This document shows positions 8,671 to 17,881 of a DNA stretch of 64,000 bases, piece by piece. Both the position numbers and the translations under genes were made by a program. The notes beneath the pieces were generated by a model that had not been told where the DNA came from, ran no database searches, and saw nothing but the letters and a program-made list of their open reading frames with translations. The stretch is from Arthrobacter sp. E3. GTDB lineage: Bacteria; Actinomycetota; Actinomycetes; Actinomycetales; Micrococcaceae. Numbering within the stretch: position 1 is the first letter of the stretch; every line of letters starts with the position of its first letter. The stretch is taken from positions 1 through 64,000 of the forward strand of contig NZ_JAFMPX010000018.1 of assembly GCF_017353415.1 (NCBI RefSeq). Direction: 5' to 3'.

Positions 8671-9393
8671 ATGGCACAGGTAGAGCATTTGGGTGAAGTC
8701 TTCGTCGAGTTGGCTGACACTCTTGTGAAGGATTTTGACGTTGTCGACTTTCTTCACAACGTCACTGTGCGAAGTGTGCAGTTGTTGGAAGTGGATGCTG
8801 CAGGGTTGATGCTCGCCGATCAACGCGGATCCCTGACGATCATGGCCACCTCGGATGACCGGGCTGAAACTCTTGAACTGTTTGAGCTGCAGCATGATCA
8901 AGGTCCGTGTCTGGACAGTTTCAAAACCGGGCGTGCGATCGTGAATATCGATCTTAAATCGAGCTTGGTCGCATGGCCAAAATTCGCAGCTGCTGCGTGC
9001 GACGCTGGATTCAACTATTCACATGCCGTTCCGCTGAGGTTGCGAGATGAGGTCATTGGCGCCCTCAACCTCTTCTGTTCGACCGCTATTCCACTGTCAC
9101 CGGATGACATAGCGTTGGCCCAGGCCTTGGCAGATGTTGCCACCATCGGTTTGTTGCAGGAACGCTCAGTGCGGGAGCAGTCGGTTCTGGCCGAACAACT
9201 CCAAAGCGCGCTCAACAGCAGGGTCCTCATTGAACAGGCGAAGGGTGTGCTGGCAGGAAGAACCGGTATGGAAGTGTCGGAGGCCTTCAGACGCATGCGA
9301 TCTTTCGCCCGCACCAACGGGCTCGGCCTGAGCGCCGTTGCGTCCGGGGTCATCAACGGAAGCAGCGACATGCAGGAGATCCTCTCCCAGTAG
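8671..9393 (+). CDS. GAF-ANTAR antitermination regulator
   Basis: This 240-residue protein has an N-terminal GAF domain (about residues 25-150; ELQHDQGPCLDSF and SHAVPLRLRDEVIGALNLF). A short coiled linker (about 160-180) leads to a C-terminal ANTAR domain (LIEQAKGVLAGRTGMEVSEA, FRRMRSFAR). The ATG at 8671 has GAGAGGAAAG upstream and is preferred over the longer start at 8647. Such proteins sense a signal through GAF and bind hairpin RNA to control termination; ligand and targets are unknown. It is a tandem paralogue of the broken gene before it and may be the functional survivor. Confidence 0.9.
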   Translation: MAQVEHLGEVFVELADTLVKDFDVVDFLHNVTVRSVQLLEVDAAGLMLADQRGSLTIMATSDDRAETLELFELQHDQGPCLDSFKTGRAIVNIDLKSSLVAWPKFAAAACDAGFNYSHAVPLRLRDEVIGALNLFCSTAIPLSPDDIALAQALADVATIGLLQERSVREQSVLAEQLQSALNSRVLIEQAKGVLAGRTGMEVSEAFRRMRSFARTNGLGLSAVASGVINGSSDMQEILSQ

Positions 9394-9619
9394 TCACGGC
9401 AGCATCATGCCGGCACGACGAACCCAACCAGCACGCATGAATCTGGTGGTATAACTGCCGGGTCCGGGGCACGTGCACCGATTGAGAGCGCAACTTTGAA
9501 GTTGCCTTTGCCCAATATCGTAGAAAGCGAGTGACGTTTCCACTAATGGTTTCAGTCGCGCGCGGTCGCCAGGCGGCCAACCCTAGCCGATCCACAGTTG
9601 CAGGGATAGGCTCGAAATT

Positions 9620-11455
9620 ATGGAACGTCCCACCGCAAATGAACCGAAACCCCCAACAGATCAGCCTCCTTCCCAATCAGAGAGCACCCCTTCTCCCCTG
9701 CCCTCGCCCCACGCTGATGAGGGGACGCACGCGTACAACAGCTTCCGGTCTGAGCTGACGTACAGGGACGACGACGTCATCGACTCGGAGTGGGCCGGTT
9801 CGATTCCAGCGCAGTACGGAGTGGCACCCCGGGTACGCATCGGAGCCAGCAGGTGGTTCAACCTGCTATGGCTGATCCCCCTCGGCTTTGTGCTGCTGGT
9901 GATCGGGATCGCGGTGGCCAAGGGCATCCGTGGGCTTCCAGCAGTTCAAGCCTTCATCGCGCAATACCCAGGGACCTCCAGCCTTCCTAACGATGCACCC
10001 TTGGGTTTCCCGGCATGGGTGGGTTGGCAACACTTCCTGAACCTGTTCTTCATGATTTTCATCATCCGTTCCGGCTGGCAGATCCTGGCAGACCATCCCA
10101 GACTGTACTGGACCCGCCACAGCACTCCGGGGCTCAACTGGTTCCGGATGCAGAAACCGGTACCACCCGATCCGCTGTACACCGCGAAAGAGGACTCCAT
10201 CACACTGCCTGCAGGCGTCGGTTTGCCAGGTCGGCGCCACACCATCGGGCTGGCACGCTGGTGGCATCTGGGCGTAGACACGCTGTGGCTGCTCAATGGC
10301 CTGATCTTCTACATACTGCTTTTCTCCACGGGGCAGTGGCTGCGACTTGTCCCGCTGCATTGGAACGTCATTCCCAACTCCATCTCCGTGGGCATCCAAT
10401 ACCTGTCGCTGGACTGGCCGGTGGAAACTGGGTGGACCAACTACAACAGCCTGCAGCTCATCGCGTACTTCATCACTGTCTTCATCGCAGCCCCACTAGC
10501 CTTGATCACCGGATTGGGAATGTCGCCGGCACTGTCCACCAAGTTCAGGTGGATCAGCAGTATTTTCAGTATCCAAGTGGCCCGGTCACTGCACTTTTTG
10601 GTCATGTGCTGGTTTGTGTTGTTCATCATCATCCACGTGACGCTGGTCCTGACAACCGGAGCGTTGCGCAACCTGAACCACATGTTCGCCGCGCAGGACA
10701 ACGGATCGTGGACTGGATTCTGGATCTTCGCAGCATCCATGGTGCTCGTCATAGTTGGATGGGTGGCCGCCACCCCGCTGACGTACCGCTACCCCCGGAA
10801 GGTCCAGCAGATCGGGTATGCCTTGATCGGCCCTGCACAGCGCTTGTTCGAACACATTGATTCCAAGCCTGGGCAGTACACGGAGAAGGACATCTCCCCA
10901 TATTTCTGGCACAACGGAAAATATCCGCAATCACAGGAGTACAAAATACTGCGGGAAGGCAGCTTTGCCGACTACCATCTGCGGATTAGCGGGTTGGTCG
11001 AAAACCCGGTGGACCTGGACCTGGCGCAGTTGCGCGCCCTCCCGGGCCATGAACAGATCACCCAGCACTTCTGCATCCAAGGCTGGTCCGGGGTCGCAAA
11101 GTGGGGCGGAGTCTCCATGTCCACCATCATGGAACTAGTCAAGCCGAAACCCGAGGCAAGGTGGGTGGTCTTCTACTCCTTTGCCGAAGGCTCCGACAAA
11201 GGCACCTACTACGACGCGCAGCCTGTGGAGCAAATGAGCTACGAGCTGACCATGCTCGCCTACGACATGAACGATCAGGCACTGTCCTACGGCCATGGTG
11301 CCCCGCTGCGGCTGCGCAACGAGGTGCAACTCGGATTCAAAATGGTCAAATGGATCAAGGGCATCGAATTCGTCGAGGACTTCGCCGAAGTGGGCGGCGG
11401 CCAGGGCGGATACAACAACGACCACGAGTTCTTTGGCTATAGCCAATCCATCTAA
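9620..11455 (+). CDS. Membrane cytochrome b / molybdopterin oxidoreductase fusion
   Basis: This 611-residue fusion has a Pro-rich cytoplasmic N-terminus (1-70) and then six predicted transmembrane helices between about residues 77 and 395, resembling a b561-type cytochrome with membrane histidines. From about residue 430 to the end it has a sulfite-oxidase/YedY-type molybdopterin domain. The candidate Mo-ligand cysteine is in QHFCIQGWSG (about 492), and GHGAPLRLRNEV is conserved. It probably oxidises or reduces a small substrate and passes electrons to or from the quinone pool; the substrate is unknown. No Tat signal is visible, so the topology needs checking. The ferredoxin reductase gene follows 38 bp later. 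Confidence 0.85.
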   Translation: MERPTANEPKPPTDQPPSQSESTPSPLPSPHADEGTHAYNSFRSELTYRDDDVIDSEWAGSIPAQYGVAPRVRIGASRWFNLLWLIPLGFVLLVIGIAVAKGIRGLPAVQAFIAQYPGTSSLPNDAPLGFPAWVGWQHFLNLFFMIFIIRSGWQILADHPRLYWTRHSTPGLNWFRMQKPVPPDPLYTAKEDSITLPAGVGLPGRRHTIGLARWWHLGVDTLWLLNGLIFYILLFSTGQWLRLVPLHWNVIPNSISVGIQYLSLDWPVETGWTNYNSLQLIAYFITVFIAAPLALITGLGMSPALSTKFRWISSIFSIQVARSLHFLVMCWFVLFIIIHVTLVLTTGALRNLNHMFAAQDNGSWTGFWIFAASMVLVIVGWVAATPLTYRYPRKVQQIGYALIGPAQRLFEHIDSKPGQYTEKDISPYFWHNGKYPQSQEYKILREGSFADYHLRISGLVENPVDLDLAQLRALPGHEQITQHFCIQGWSGVAKWGGVSMSTIMELVKPKPEARWVVFYSFAEGSDKGTYYDAQPVEQMSYELTMLAYDMNDQALSYGHGAPLRLRNEVQLGFKMVKWIKGIEFVEDFAEVGGGQGGYNNDHEFFGYSQSI

Positions 11456-11493
11456 ACGACTCACCGCTCTGCGGGCATAAGGAAAGAGGGGAC

Positions 11494-12729
11494 ATGGGGA
11501 CACGGGATACTTTCGTGATTGTGGGGGCCGGGCTGGCGGGGGCAAAAGCTGCCGAGGCATTGCGAGGGGAAGGATTTGCCGGACGCATAGTGCTCATTGG
11601 CGAGGAGCCGGAGAGACCCTATGAGCGGCCTCCGCTGTCCAAGGATTTTCTACAGGGTAAATCGGAGCGAAAGAAGATCTTCGTCCACACCAAAGCGTGG
11701 TACGCCGAGCACGACGTCGAACTTCGCACCAGCACCAAGGCCACGGCAATCGACCGATCCGCGCATCGGGTTGACTGTTCAAGGGGCGGCCCGGTCAGTT
11801 ATGACAAGATGCTGCTTGCCACCGGTGCGTCACCACGCCAGCTTTCCCTGCCAGGTGCCGACCAACACAGCGTCTACTACCTGCGTCGCATCGAGGACAG
11901 CCAGCAGCTCAAGTTTGCCCTGTCCACCAACTCACGGGTGGCGATCCTCGGTGCCGGATGGATCGGGCTCGAAGTGGCTGCGGCCGCCCGGGCAGCAGGG
12001 TTGGAAGTCACTTTGTTGGAGCGCGGAGAGCTTCCCCTCCAACGCCTCTTAGGTGCGGAAGTCGCTGAAATATTTGCATCACTGCATCGTAGCCACGGTG
12101 TTGACCTTCGCTGCGGAGTCAAGGCAGCACGGATCACAGGCGACAATCCACGGCAGGCCAATGGCGTCCAGCTCAGTGACGGAACACAGATCGATGCGGA
12201 TCTGGTCGTCGCGGGCATCGGTGCCGTGCCCAACACTGCTTTGGCGCAGGAGGCAGGGCTGGTACTGGAGAACGGGATCAAGGTTGATCAACACCTGCGC
12301 ACCTCGGATCCGGACATTTACGCTGCAGGGGACGTCGCCAACGCCTACCATCCTCTGCTGGGCAAACACCTCCGCAGCGAGCACTGGTTCAATGCGCTCA
12401 GCCAACCCGCCGTGGCAGCCCGGTCCATGATGGGTCAGGACGCCGTGTATGCGGACGTACCGTACTTCTACAGCGATCAATATGAATTGGGGATGGAGTA
12501 TTCCGGCCATGTCGACCCGGGAGTCTATGACGAAGTGGTCTTCCGTGGTGACTGCGACAAGCTCGAGTTCATCGCATTCTGGCTTAAGGACCACCGTGTG
12601 CTGGCAGGTATGAACGTCAACGTCTGGGACCAGACCGAAACAATCAAGGACCTGGTGCGCTCGGGCCGGCCCGTCGATTCAGCAAGACTCGCTGACACCG
12701 CCAACCCACTGGCAGCCGTCCTTGCCTAA
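11494..12729 (+). CDS. FAD-dependent ferredoxin reductase (rhodocoxin/putidaredoxin reductase type)
   Basis: This 411-residue pyridine nucleotide-disulphide-type reductase has an N-terminal FAD dinucleotide motif (IVGAGLAGAKAAEALR) and RPYERPPLSKDFL. The NAD(P) Rossmann motif ILGAGWIGLEVAAAAR is at about 150, and the second FAD motif DIYAAGDVA at about 270. The C-terminal reductase domain is present. It lacks redox-active cysteines of the CxxxxC type, as expected for ferredoxin reductases. It probably transfers electrons from NAD(P)H to a small iron-sulfur protein; no ferredoxin gene is adjacent. It follows the cytochrome b/molybdopterin gene on the same strand with a GGAAAGAGGGG ribosome site. 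Confidence 0.9.
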   Translation: MGTRDTFVIVGAGLAGAKAAEALRGEGFAGRIVLIGEEPERPYERPPLSKDFLQGKSERKKIFVHTKAWYAEHDVELRTSTKATAIDRSAHRVDCSRGGPVSYDKMLLATGASPRQLSLPGADQHSVYYLRRIEDSQQLKFALSTNSRVAILGAGWIGLEVAAAARAAGLEVTLLERGELPLQRLLGAEVAEIFASLHRSHGVDLRCGVKAARITGDNPRQANGVQLSDGTQIDADLVVAGIGAVPNTALAQEAGLVLENGIKVDQHLRTSDPDIYAAGDVANAYHPLLGKHLRSEHWFNALSQPAVAARSMMGQDAVYADVPYFYSDQYELGMEYSGHVDPGVYDEVVFRGDCDKLEFIAFWLKDHRVLAGMNVNVWDQTETIKDLVRSGRPVDSARLADTANPLAAVLA

Positions 12730-12839
12730 CCAGCGCAGGTACCACCAGCCCAGACAGCACAGGCACGGACGCAGACCAAAACCGCTGACACTTCGCCAAT
12801 GGCTGGCATTGGAAGAATAGGGATTTAAGGAGACGCACC

Positions 12840-13860
12840 ATGAAAATTGGAATGATTGGTCTTGGCAGAATGGGTGCCAACCTGGTTCGTCGGCTGATGC
12901 GCGATGGCCATGAATGCGTCGTCTACGACCCGGACCCGAACGCCGTCAAGGCGCTCGCCGGCGAAGACGCCACGGGGGTAAGTTCGGTAGCAGAACTGGC
13001 CGAAGGACTCGCGGCCCCCGGGCGGTTTGGGTGATGGTGCCGGCCGGAGACATCACCAGTTCTGTGATTGACCAGCTGGCTGATGCCCTGGATGCCGGGG
13101 ACACTGTCATTGACGGCGGAAATTCCTACTATCGAGACGACATCCGCCATGCAAAGACACTCGCGTAAGTTGGCATCAGGCTGCTGGACTGCGGCACCAG
13201 CGGAGGCGTGTGGGGGCTGGACCGCGGATACTCACTGATGATCGGTGGCGAAGCCGACGCCTTCGCCCAGGTCGAGCCTGTCTTTGCTTCCCTGGCACCC
13301 GGGGTGGATGCTGCGGCCCGCACGCCCGGGCGCGACGGTGATGTGGCCGCCTCGGAGAAAGGCTATCTACACTGCGGGCCCAACGGTGCCGGGCACTTTG
13401 TCAAAATGGTCCACAACGGCATTGAATACGGGATGATGGGCGCCATCGCCGAGGGCATGAACATATTGCACAAGGCCAACATCGGTGCGCCGAATCCCAG
13501 CATGGCGACGCTGAAACAGCTCCGCTGGAGGATCCGGAATATTACCGCTATGACCTGGACCTTCCCGAAATCGCCGAAGTCTGGCGCCGTGGCAGCGTGA
13601 TCGGATCATGGCTGGTCGACTTGAATGCTGCTGCGTTGCGAAAGTCTGCGGATTTAGCCGACTATGCCGGACGGGTTTCAGATTCTGGCGAAGGACGCTG
13701 GACGGCCATTGCCGCCATTGAAGAGGGCGTGCCAGCCCCCATCCTCAACGCGGCGCTGGACTCTAGATTCTCTTCCAGGCAACTGGACGAGTTCGCTGAC
13801 AGAGCCTTGTCAGCCATGCGCAAACAATTTGGCGGGCATGACGAGAAGCCCTCTGGCTGA
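12840..13860 (+). pseudogene. gnd: 6-phosphogluconate dehydrogenase (decarboxylating), decayed
   Basis: The N-terminus KIGMIGLGRMGANLVRRLM is a clear NADP-binding 6PGDH. The frame then breaks three times. A base is missing in the C-run at 13014-13018 (frame resumes as AVWVMVPAGD). An in-frame TAA lies at 13167-13169, where homologues would have Glu (TLA-stop-VGIRLLDCG). A base is missing near 13501 (frame resumes as [19 protein letters not shown]). The 1021-bp span equals about 340 codons with two bases lost, matching the short YqeC-type enzyme. The catalytic region ([26 protein letters not shown]) is still readable. The TAA makes pure homopolymer sequencing error less likely. A functional copy would have linked glucose oxidation to ribulose-5-phosphate next to pgi. 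Confidence 0.88.
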
Positions 13861-13877
13861 GGACAAGGACGCAGACC

Positions 13878-14552
13878 ATGACACTACCAATAGCGGTTCT
13901 GTTCGACGTTGATGAAACACTTGTGCACACGGGCGGTTCCGGGGCACGCAGCTGGGCTTGGGCTTTTGACCAGCTCCATGGTGTGGCTGCGGACATAGGT
14001 GCGCACAGCTCAGCAGGGGAAACCGATCCGCAGGTGGGAAAGGCAACGTTTCGTGCCGCCCTGGGCCGAGAACCCAGCCACGAGGAAATGTCACGGCTGT
14101 ACGCAAAGTACCTCTGGCACCTCTCCGAGGACATCTGGACCGCAGAAGGCTACAAAGTGCTGGAGGGCGCCACGGACCTGCTGGGCCGACTCGCCGACGC
14201 CGGGGTGATCCTCGGGGTGATCTCCGGCGCCATGGAGGGCGCCGCGCGAATGAAGATGGAACCGGGCAGACTCAACCGGTACTTTGTCTTCGGCGCCTAC
14301 GGCTCGGACTCCCCCGACAGGACTGAAGTGACACGGCTGGCCATCGCCAAGGCCTCCCGGCTGCATGGCCGGGACCTGGCACCCGGGGAAGTATTCATCG
14401 TCGGTGACACCCCACATGACGTCGATTCCGCGCTCGCAGCCGGTGCCACCGCCGTCGGGGTTGCCACCGGGCATTTCGGAGCCGAGGAGCTGCGGGCAGC
14501 CAAGGCGGACCATGTCCTGCAATCCTTGGCCGAGCCGTTCCCACGTTTCTAA
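13878..14552 (+). CDS. HAD-family hydrolase (phosphoglycolate phosphatase-like)
   Basis: This 224-residue HAD phosphatase has motif I FDVDETL near residue 9. Motif II is VISGA (about 113) and motif IV is VGDTPHDVDSA (about 174), with a C1-type alpha-helical cap between I and II. It is likely a cytoplasmic phosphatase acting on a small phosphorylated metabolite, perhaps a sugar phosphate given its place between gnd and pgi; the substrate is not inferable. It starts 18 bp after gnd with AAGGACG upstream. Confidence 0.87.
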   Translation: MTLPIAVLFDVDETLVHTGGSGARSWAWAFDQLHGVAADIGAHSSAGETDPQVGKATFRAALGREPSHEEMSRLYAKYLWHLSEDIWTAEGYKVLEGATDLLGRLADAGVILGVISGAMEGAARMKMEPGRLNRYFVFGAYGSDSPDRTEVTRLAIAKASRLHGRDLAPGEVFIVGDTPHDVDSALAAGATAVGVATGHFGAEELRAAKADHVLQSLAEPFPRF

Positions 14553-14579
14553 TCAGGCCACCGTAATATCAGGAGAAAC

Positions 14580-16274
14580 ATGATGTCGACACCAGGATCG
14601 GAAAACAAAATGTCGGAGCACTTCGCAGGATCATGCAACGAGCAGCAAAGCCGTACGAACCTCCCCGCTTGGTCGCAGCTGGAACAGCATGCCACCAAGA
14701 TGCGTGAGGCGACCCTGCGCGAACTCTTTGATGCAGACCCTGACCGCGCCGCCGCGTTTGGCATCCAGGATCTTGGAATGTACGCCGACTTCGCCAAGAA
14801 CCGGATCAACGCGGAAACTCTGACCCTGCTGACGGAGCTCGCTGACCAGTGCGGCCTGCGCGAGAAAATGGCGGCCATGTTCGGTGGGGAGAAGATCAAC
14901 ATCTCCGAGGACCGCGCTGTGCTGCACACTGCGCTGCGTGCGCCTCGCGAGACCACCATCAACGTTGACGGTGGCAACGTGGTGCCCGAAGTGCACGAGG
15001 TGTTGGAGAAGATGGCCGGCTTCGCTACCGCTGTCCGCAGCCGGACGTGGAGGGGCCACACTGGCGAGCCGATCCGCAACGTCATCAACATCGGCATTGG
15101 CGGCTCTGACTTGGGCCCGCGGATGGCCTACCAGGCGTTGCGCCCGTTCGCTGACCGCAATCTGCATCTAGAGTTCGTCTCCAACATTGACGGCGCCGAT
15201 TTTGTTGAGGCGACCCAAGGTCTGGACCCGGCCGAGACACTGTTCATTGTCAGTTCCAAGAGCTGGCGCACGCTGGAGACGCTGACCAACGCCGCCACCG
15301 CACGCGAATGGGTGCTTGCAGCGTTCGACGGCGACGCCTCCTCCATCGCCAGCCATTTCGTCGCCGTGTCCACCAACACCGAAGGAGTCCCCGAGTTCGG
15401 CATCGATCCGGCGAACATGTTCGGTTTCTGGGACTGGGTGGGCGGACGGTACTCGCTCGATTCCGCCGTCGGGCTCTCCCTGATGGTGGCTATCGGCCCG
15501 GAGAACTTCATCGAGATGCTCGGTGGCTTCCACGACGTAGACGAGCATTTCCGCACAGCGCCGCTGGAGCGCAACATCCCGGCCCTGATGGGGTTGATCT
15601 CCGTCTGGTACAACAATTTCCTGGGTGCTGAATCCCAGGCTGTACTCCCCTACAGCCACTACCTGGCCCATTTGCCGGCCTACCTGCAGCAGCTGGAGAT
15701 GGAAAGCAACGGCAAGCACGTCACAGTCTCCGGGGCTCCGGTGGACTACCAGACCGGCCAGATCATCTGGGGTCAGCCCGGCACCAACGGCCAGCACGCG
15801 TTCTACCAACTCCTCCACCAGGGAACCAAACTAGTCCCCTGCGACTTCATCGCCGTCGTCGAGCCGTTCAGCGACCTGGCGCATCAGCACGACCTGCTCA
15901 ACGCCAACGTCTTCGCCCAAACCGAAGGACTGGCTTTCGGCCGGACAGAGCAGGAACTGCGCGACGCCGGCTCGCCGGAGGAACAAATCCCGCACCGTGT
16001 CTGCAAGGGAAACCAGCCCACCACTACGTTGCTGCTGGACCGGCTGGACCCACGCAGCTTGGGGACCCTGATTGCCCTCTACGAGCACAAGGTCTTCACC
16101 GAAGGCGTGATCTGGGATGTGGATTCCTTCGACCAGTGGGGTGTGGAACTGGGCAAGCTGCTCGCCGACACCATCGCCGAAGAACTCACCGCGGACAGCG
16201 TTCCGTCCATGGACCACGACGGCTCCACCACCGAACTCATCCGCCGCTACCGCACCGGCCGGGGCCGCGAGTGA
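14580..16274 (+). CDS. pgi: Glucose-6-phosphate isomerase
   Basis: This 564-residue phosphoglucose isomerase interconverts glucose-6-phosphate and fructose-6-phosphate. [15 protein letters not shown] is at about residue 165. The phosphosugar-binding segment appears as [14 protein letters not shown] rather than the common SSKTFTTxET, a noticeable substitution. Later signatures include [37 protein letters not shown] and the C-terminal lysine region [27 protein letters not shown] supports the start. The unusual P-loop and clustering with tal/tkt/gnd suggest an accessory paralogue rather than the housekeeping copy. Confidence 0.94.
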   Translation: MMSTPGSENKMSEHFAGSCNEQQSRTNLPAWSQLEQHATKMREATLRELFDADPDRAAAFGIQDLGMYADFAKNRINAETLTLLTELADQCGLREKMAAMFGGEKINISEDRAVLHTALRAPRETTINVDGGNVVPEVHEVLEKMAGFATAVRSRTWRGHTGEPIRNVINIGIGGSDLGPRMAYQALRPFADRNLHLEFVSNIDGADFVEATQGLDPAETLFIVSSKSWRTLETLTNAATAREWVLAAFDGDASSIASHFVAVSTNTEGVPEFGIDPANMFGFWDWVGGRYSLDSAVGLSLMVAIGPENFIEMLGGFHDVDEHFRTAPLERNIPALMGLISVWYNNFLGAESQAVLPYSHYLAHLPAYLQQLEMESNGKHVTVSGAPVDYQTGQIIWGQPGTNGQHAFYQLLHQGTKLVPCDFIAVVEPFSDLAHQHDLLNANVFAQTEGLAFGRTEQELRDAGSPEEQIPHRVCKGNQPTTTLLLDRLDPRSLGTLIALYEHKVFTEGVIWDVDSFDQWGVELGKLLADTIAEELTADSVPSMDHDGSTTELIRRYRTGRGRE

Positions 16275-16275
16275 C

Positions 16276-16938
16276 ATGCTAACACTGGACCCCGGCTCCA
16301 TTGAGTCCTTTATCAATCAGCTGGCCACTGCTGATTCCGGGCCGAACAGCTTCAATCCCTTTGACGGTTCCGTGCCGGACAACGCCCTGCGGAGGGTGAA
16401 CTTGGAGAAGTATCTGCAAAAGATGGCCGAGCGCAAGCCCAAAGTGCTGCTGTTGGGTGAAGCTCCCGGCTACCGTGGCATGCGGATTACCGGCATACCT
16501 TTCATGGACCGCAGGATGCTGTTCGGGCAAGGGTCCAACTACTTTGGGCTGTTCGGCCCGGATGAGGGATATGCGGCTCCGGCCGACCTGCCCTCCGTCA
16601 TGTATGAACCCACCGCAGCGGTGATGTGGCGGACGTTGACGGACTTGGATTTTCTCCCGCTGTTGTGGAGCGCCTATCCCTTCCACCCCCACAAGCCCGG
16701 CAACGCGTTGTCCAACCGCACCCCAACGGCTGCCAACAGTACCGCCGGCCAGTTGCATTGGCAGGCGCTAGTCGAGCTGTTCTCCATTCAGGCGATCATC
16801 GCCGTGGGAAACATTGCGCACCGGAGCCTTCTTCTCAGCGGCAGGTCTGCGCCCAAGGTGCGGCACCCGGCCCATGGAGGCAACGTCAAATTCAAGGAAG
16901 GGTTGGAGGAACTGCTCGCCGGCGGCATCAATGACTGA
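16276..16938 (+). CDS. Uracil-DNA glycosylase-like protein
   Basis: This 220-residue protein shows the UDG superfamily layout: KVLLLGEAPGYRGMRITGIPF at about residues 55-75 (GEAPG is the motif-A-like loop), FLPLLWSAYPFHP near 135 and the C-terminal VRHPAHGG (motif-B-like HPA). This architecture is seen in uncharacterised actinobacterial UDG-fold proteins. It probably acts on damaged DNA bases, though the substrate is uncertain. The ATG at 16276 is 1 bp after the pgi stop, so translation is probably coupled; a longer frame beginning inside pgi is not credible. Confidence 0.8.
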   Translation: MLTLDPGSIESFINQLATADSGPNSFNPFDGSVPDNALRRVNLEKYLQKMAERKPKVLLLGEAPGYRGMRITGIPFMDRRMLFGQGSNYFGLFGPDEGYAAPADLPSVMYEPTAAVMWRTLTDLDFLPLLWSAYPFHPHKPGNALSNRTPTAANSTAGQLHWQALVELFSIQAIIAVGNIAHRSLLLSGRSAPKVRHPAHGGNVKFKEGLEELLAGGIND

Positions 16939-17072
16939 CGAGCACACCGGCTTATCGTCGTGACGTCCTTCCAACACATGTTGGCTTTAACTTGATGTTG
17001 CCGAGCAACTTCGTAGGATGGTGATTGGGCGCAGTACAGCAACGGCGATCGCATAGAGGAAAGGATTTACTC

Positions 17073-17435
17073 ATGTCAGAGGATCTCTACCCAAAGGCAA
17101 CTCCGGAAGTGGCACAACGACGCAGGGAACTTACTCCCACCGCGACGGAAGCGTTCGACAACTTCTCCAAGGCGGTCTTCGCCGAGGGCGCACTGGATGA
17201 AAAAACCAAACAGTTGATCGCTGTCGCGGTTGCCCACGTGACTCAGTGCCCCTATTGCATCACTGGCCACAGCAAGCTGGCCAAGCGCAAAGGTGCCAGC
17301 GCCGAGCAGATCATGGAGGCCATCTGGGTGGCGGCGGAGATGCGGGCCGGCGGTGCTTACGCCCACTCCACGCTCGCCCTCAACGCCATCGGTGAAATAC
17401 CCCATGAGCACGGAACCGACCACGCTGGCAGCTAA
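17073..17435 (+). CDS. Carboxymuconolactone decarboxylase/AhpD-family protein
   Basis: This 120-residue helical CMD-fold protein has a CPYCITGH redox motif at about residue 65, as in AhpD-like alkylhydroperoxidases (CxxC followed by His). It is followed by the second helix AEMRAGGAYAHSTLA. It is probably a cytoplasmic peroxidase or thiol-redox protein that uses the paired cysteines. The start is chosen by GGAAAGGA upstream of 17073. A strong hairpin follows at 17439. Confidence 0.87.
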   Translation: MSEDLYPKATPEVAQRRRELTPTATEAFDNFSKAVFAEGALDEKTKQLIAVAVAHVTQCPYCITGHSKLAKRKGASAEQIMEAIWVAAEMRAGGAYAHSTLALNAIGEIPHEHGTDHAGS

Positions 17436-17438
17436 GAT

Positions 17439-17468
17439 GCCGGTCACCACGTTTTCGTGGTGACCGGC
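17439..17468 (+). terminator. Strong hairpin, likely intrinsic terminator
   Basis: GCCGGTCACCACG and its exact complement form a perfect 13-bp stem around a TTTT loop, four bases after the AhpD-like stop. There is no U-tract, as is common in high-GC actinobacteria. Confidence 0.7.
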
Positions 17469-17516
17469 AGCAGCAAAGGAAGCAAGCACTTCACCCTCGT
17501 AGACAAGGAGCTATCC

Positions 17517-17858
17517 ATGAAAGCAAAGTTGGCCTTCATAGCAGGTATCGCTGTTGGTTATGTCGCAGGCACCCGCGTAGGGCACCGCGGCTATGAGAGC
17601 TTGAAAAAGAATGCACGCGCATTCTGGGAGATGGATGTCGTCCAGGACACGGTACAGAACGTGGAAACCACCATCAAGGAGGAGGAGTCCAAAGAGCTGG
17701 GATCACGCCTCGTTGACAAGGTCAGCGGACGCAGGGAAGCCATTGCCGATGAGAAAGCTGCCCTCCCCGATGTGGACTCGGACCCAGCGTTGAGCGACGA
17801 CGTGGGCCAAGATTGGACCGATGAAGGTGGGGCCCTGCCCTCCGGAGCTGCCAGCTGA
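17517..17858 (+). CDS. YtxH-like small membrane-anchored protein
   Basis: This 113-residue protein begins MKAKLAFIAGIAVGYVAGTR, a single N-terminal hydrophobic anchor with the GYVxG pattern seen in actinobacterial YtxH-like proteins. The charged, acidic and presumably cytoplasmic tail contains a predicted helical stretch (VQNVETTIKEEESKELG). General stress function is suggested for the family but not established. AAGGAG precedes the start. Confidence 0.75.
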   Translation: MKAKLAFIAGIAVGYVAGTRVGHRGYESLKKNARAFWEMDVVQDTVQNVETTIKEEESKELGSRLVDKVSGRREAIADEKAALPDVDSDPALSDDVGQDWTDEGGALPSGAAS

Positions 17859-17881
17859 GAATGCCAGGCAGCAATCGGCAG

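Noticed and set aside
12797-12813. CCAATG/CATTGG hairpin before gnd as a terminator or riboswitch
   Set aside because: The stem is only 5-6 bp with no supporting structure or U-tract.
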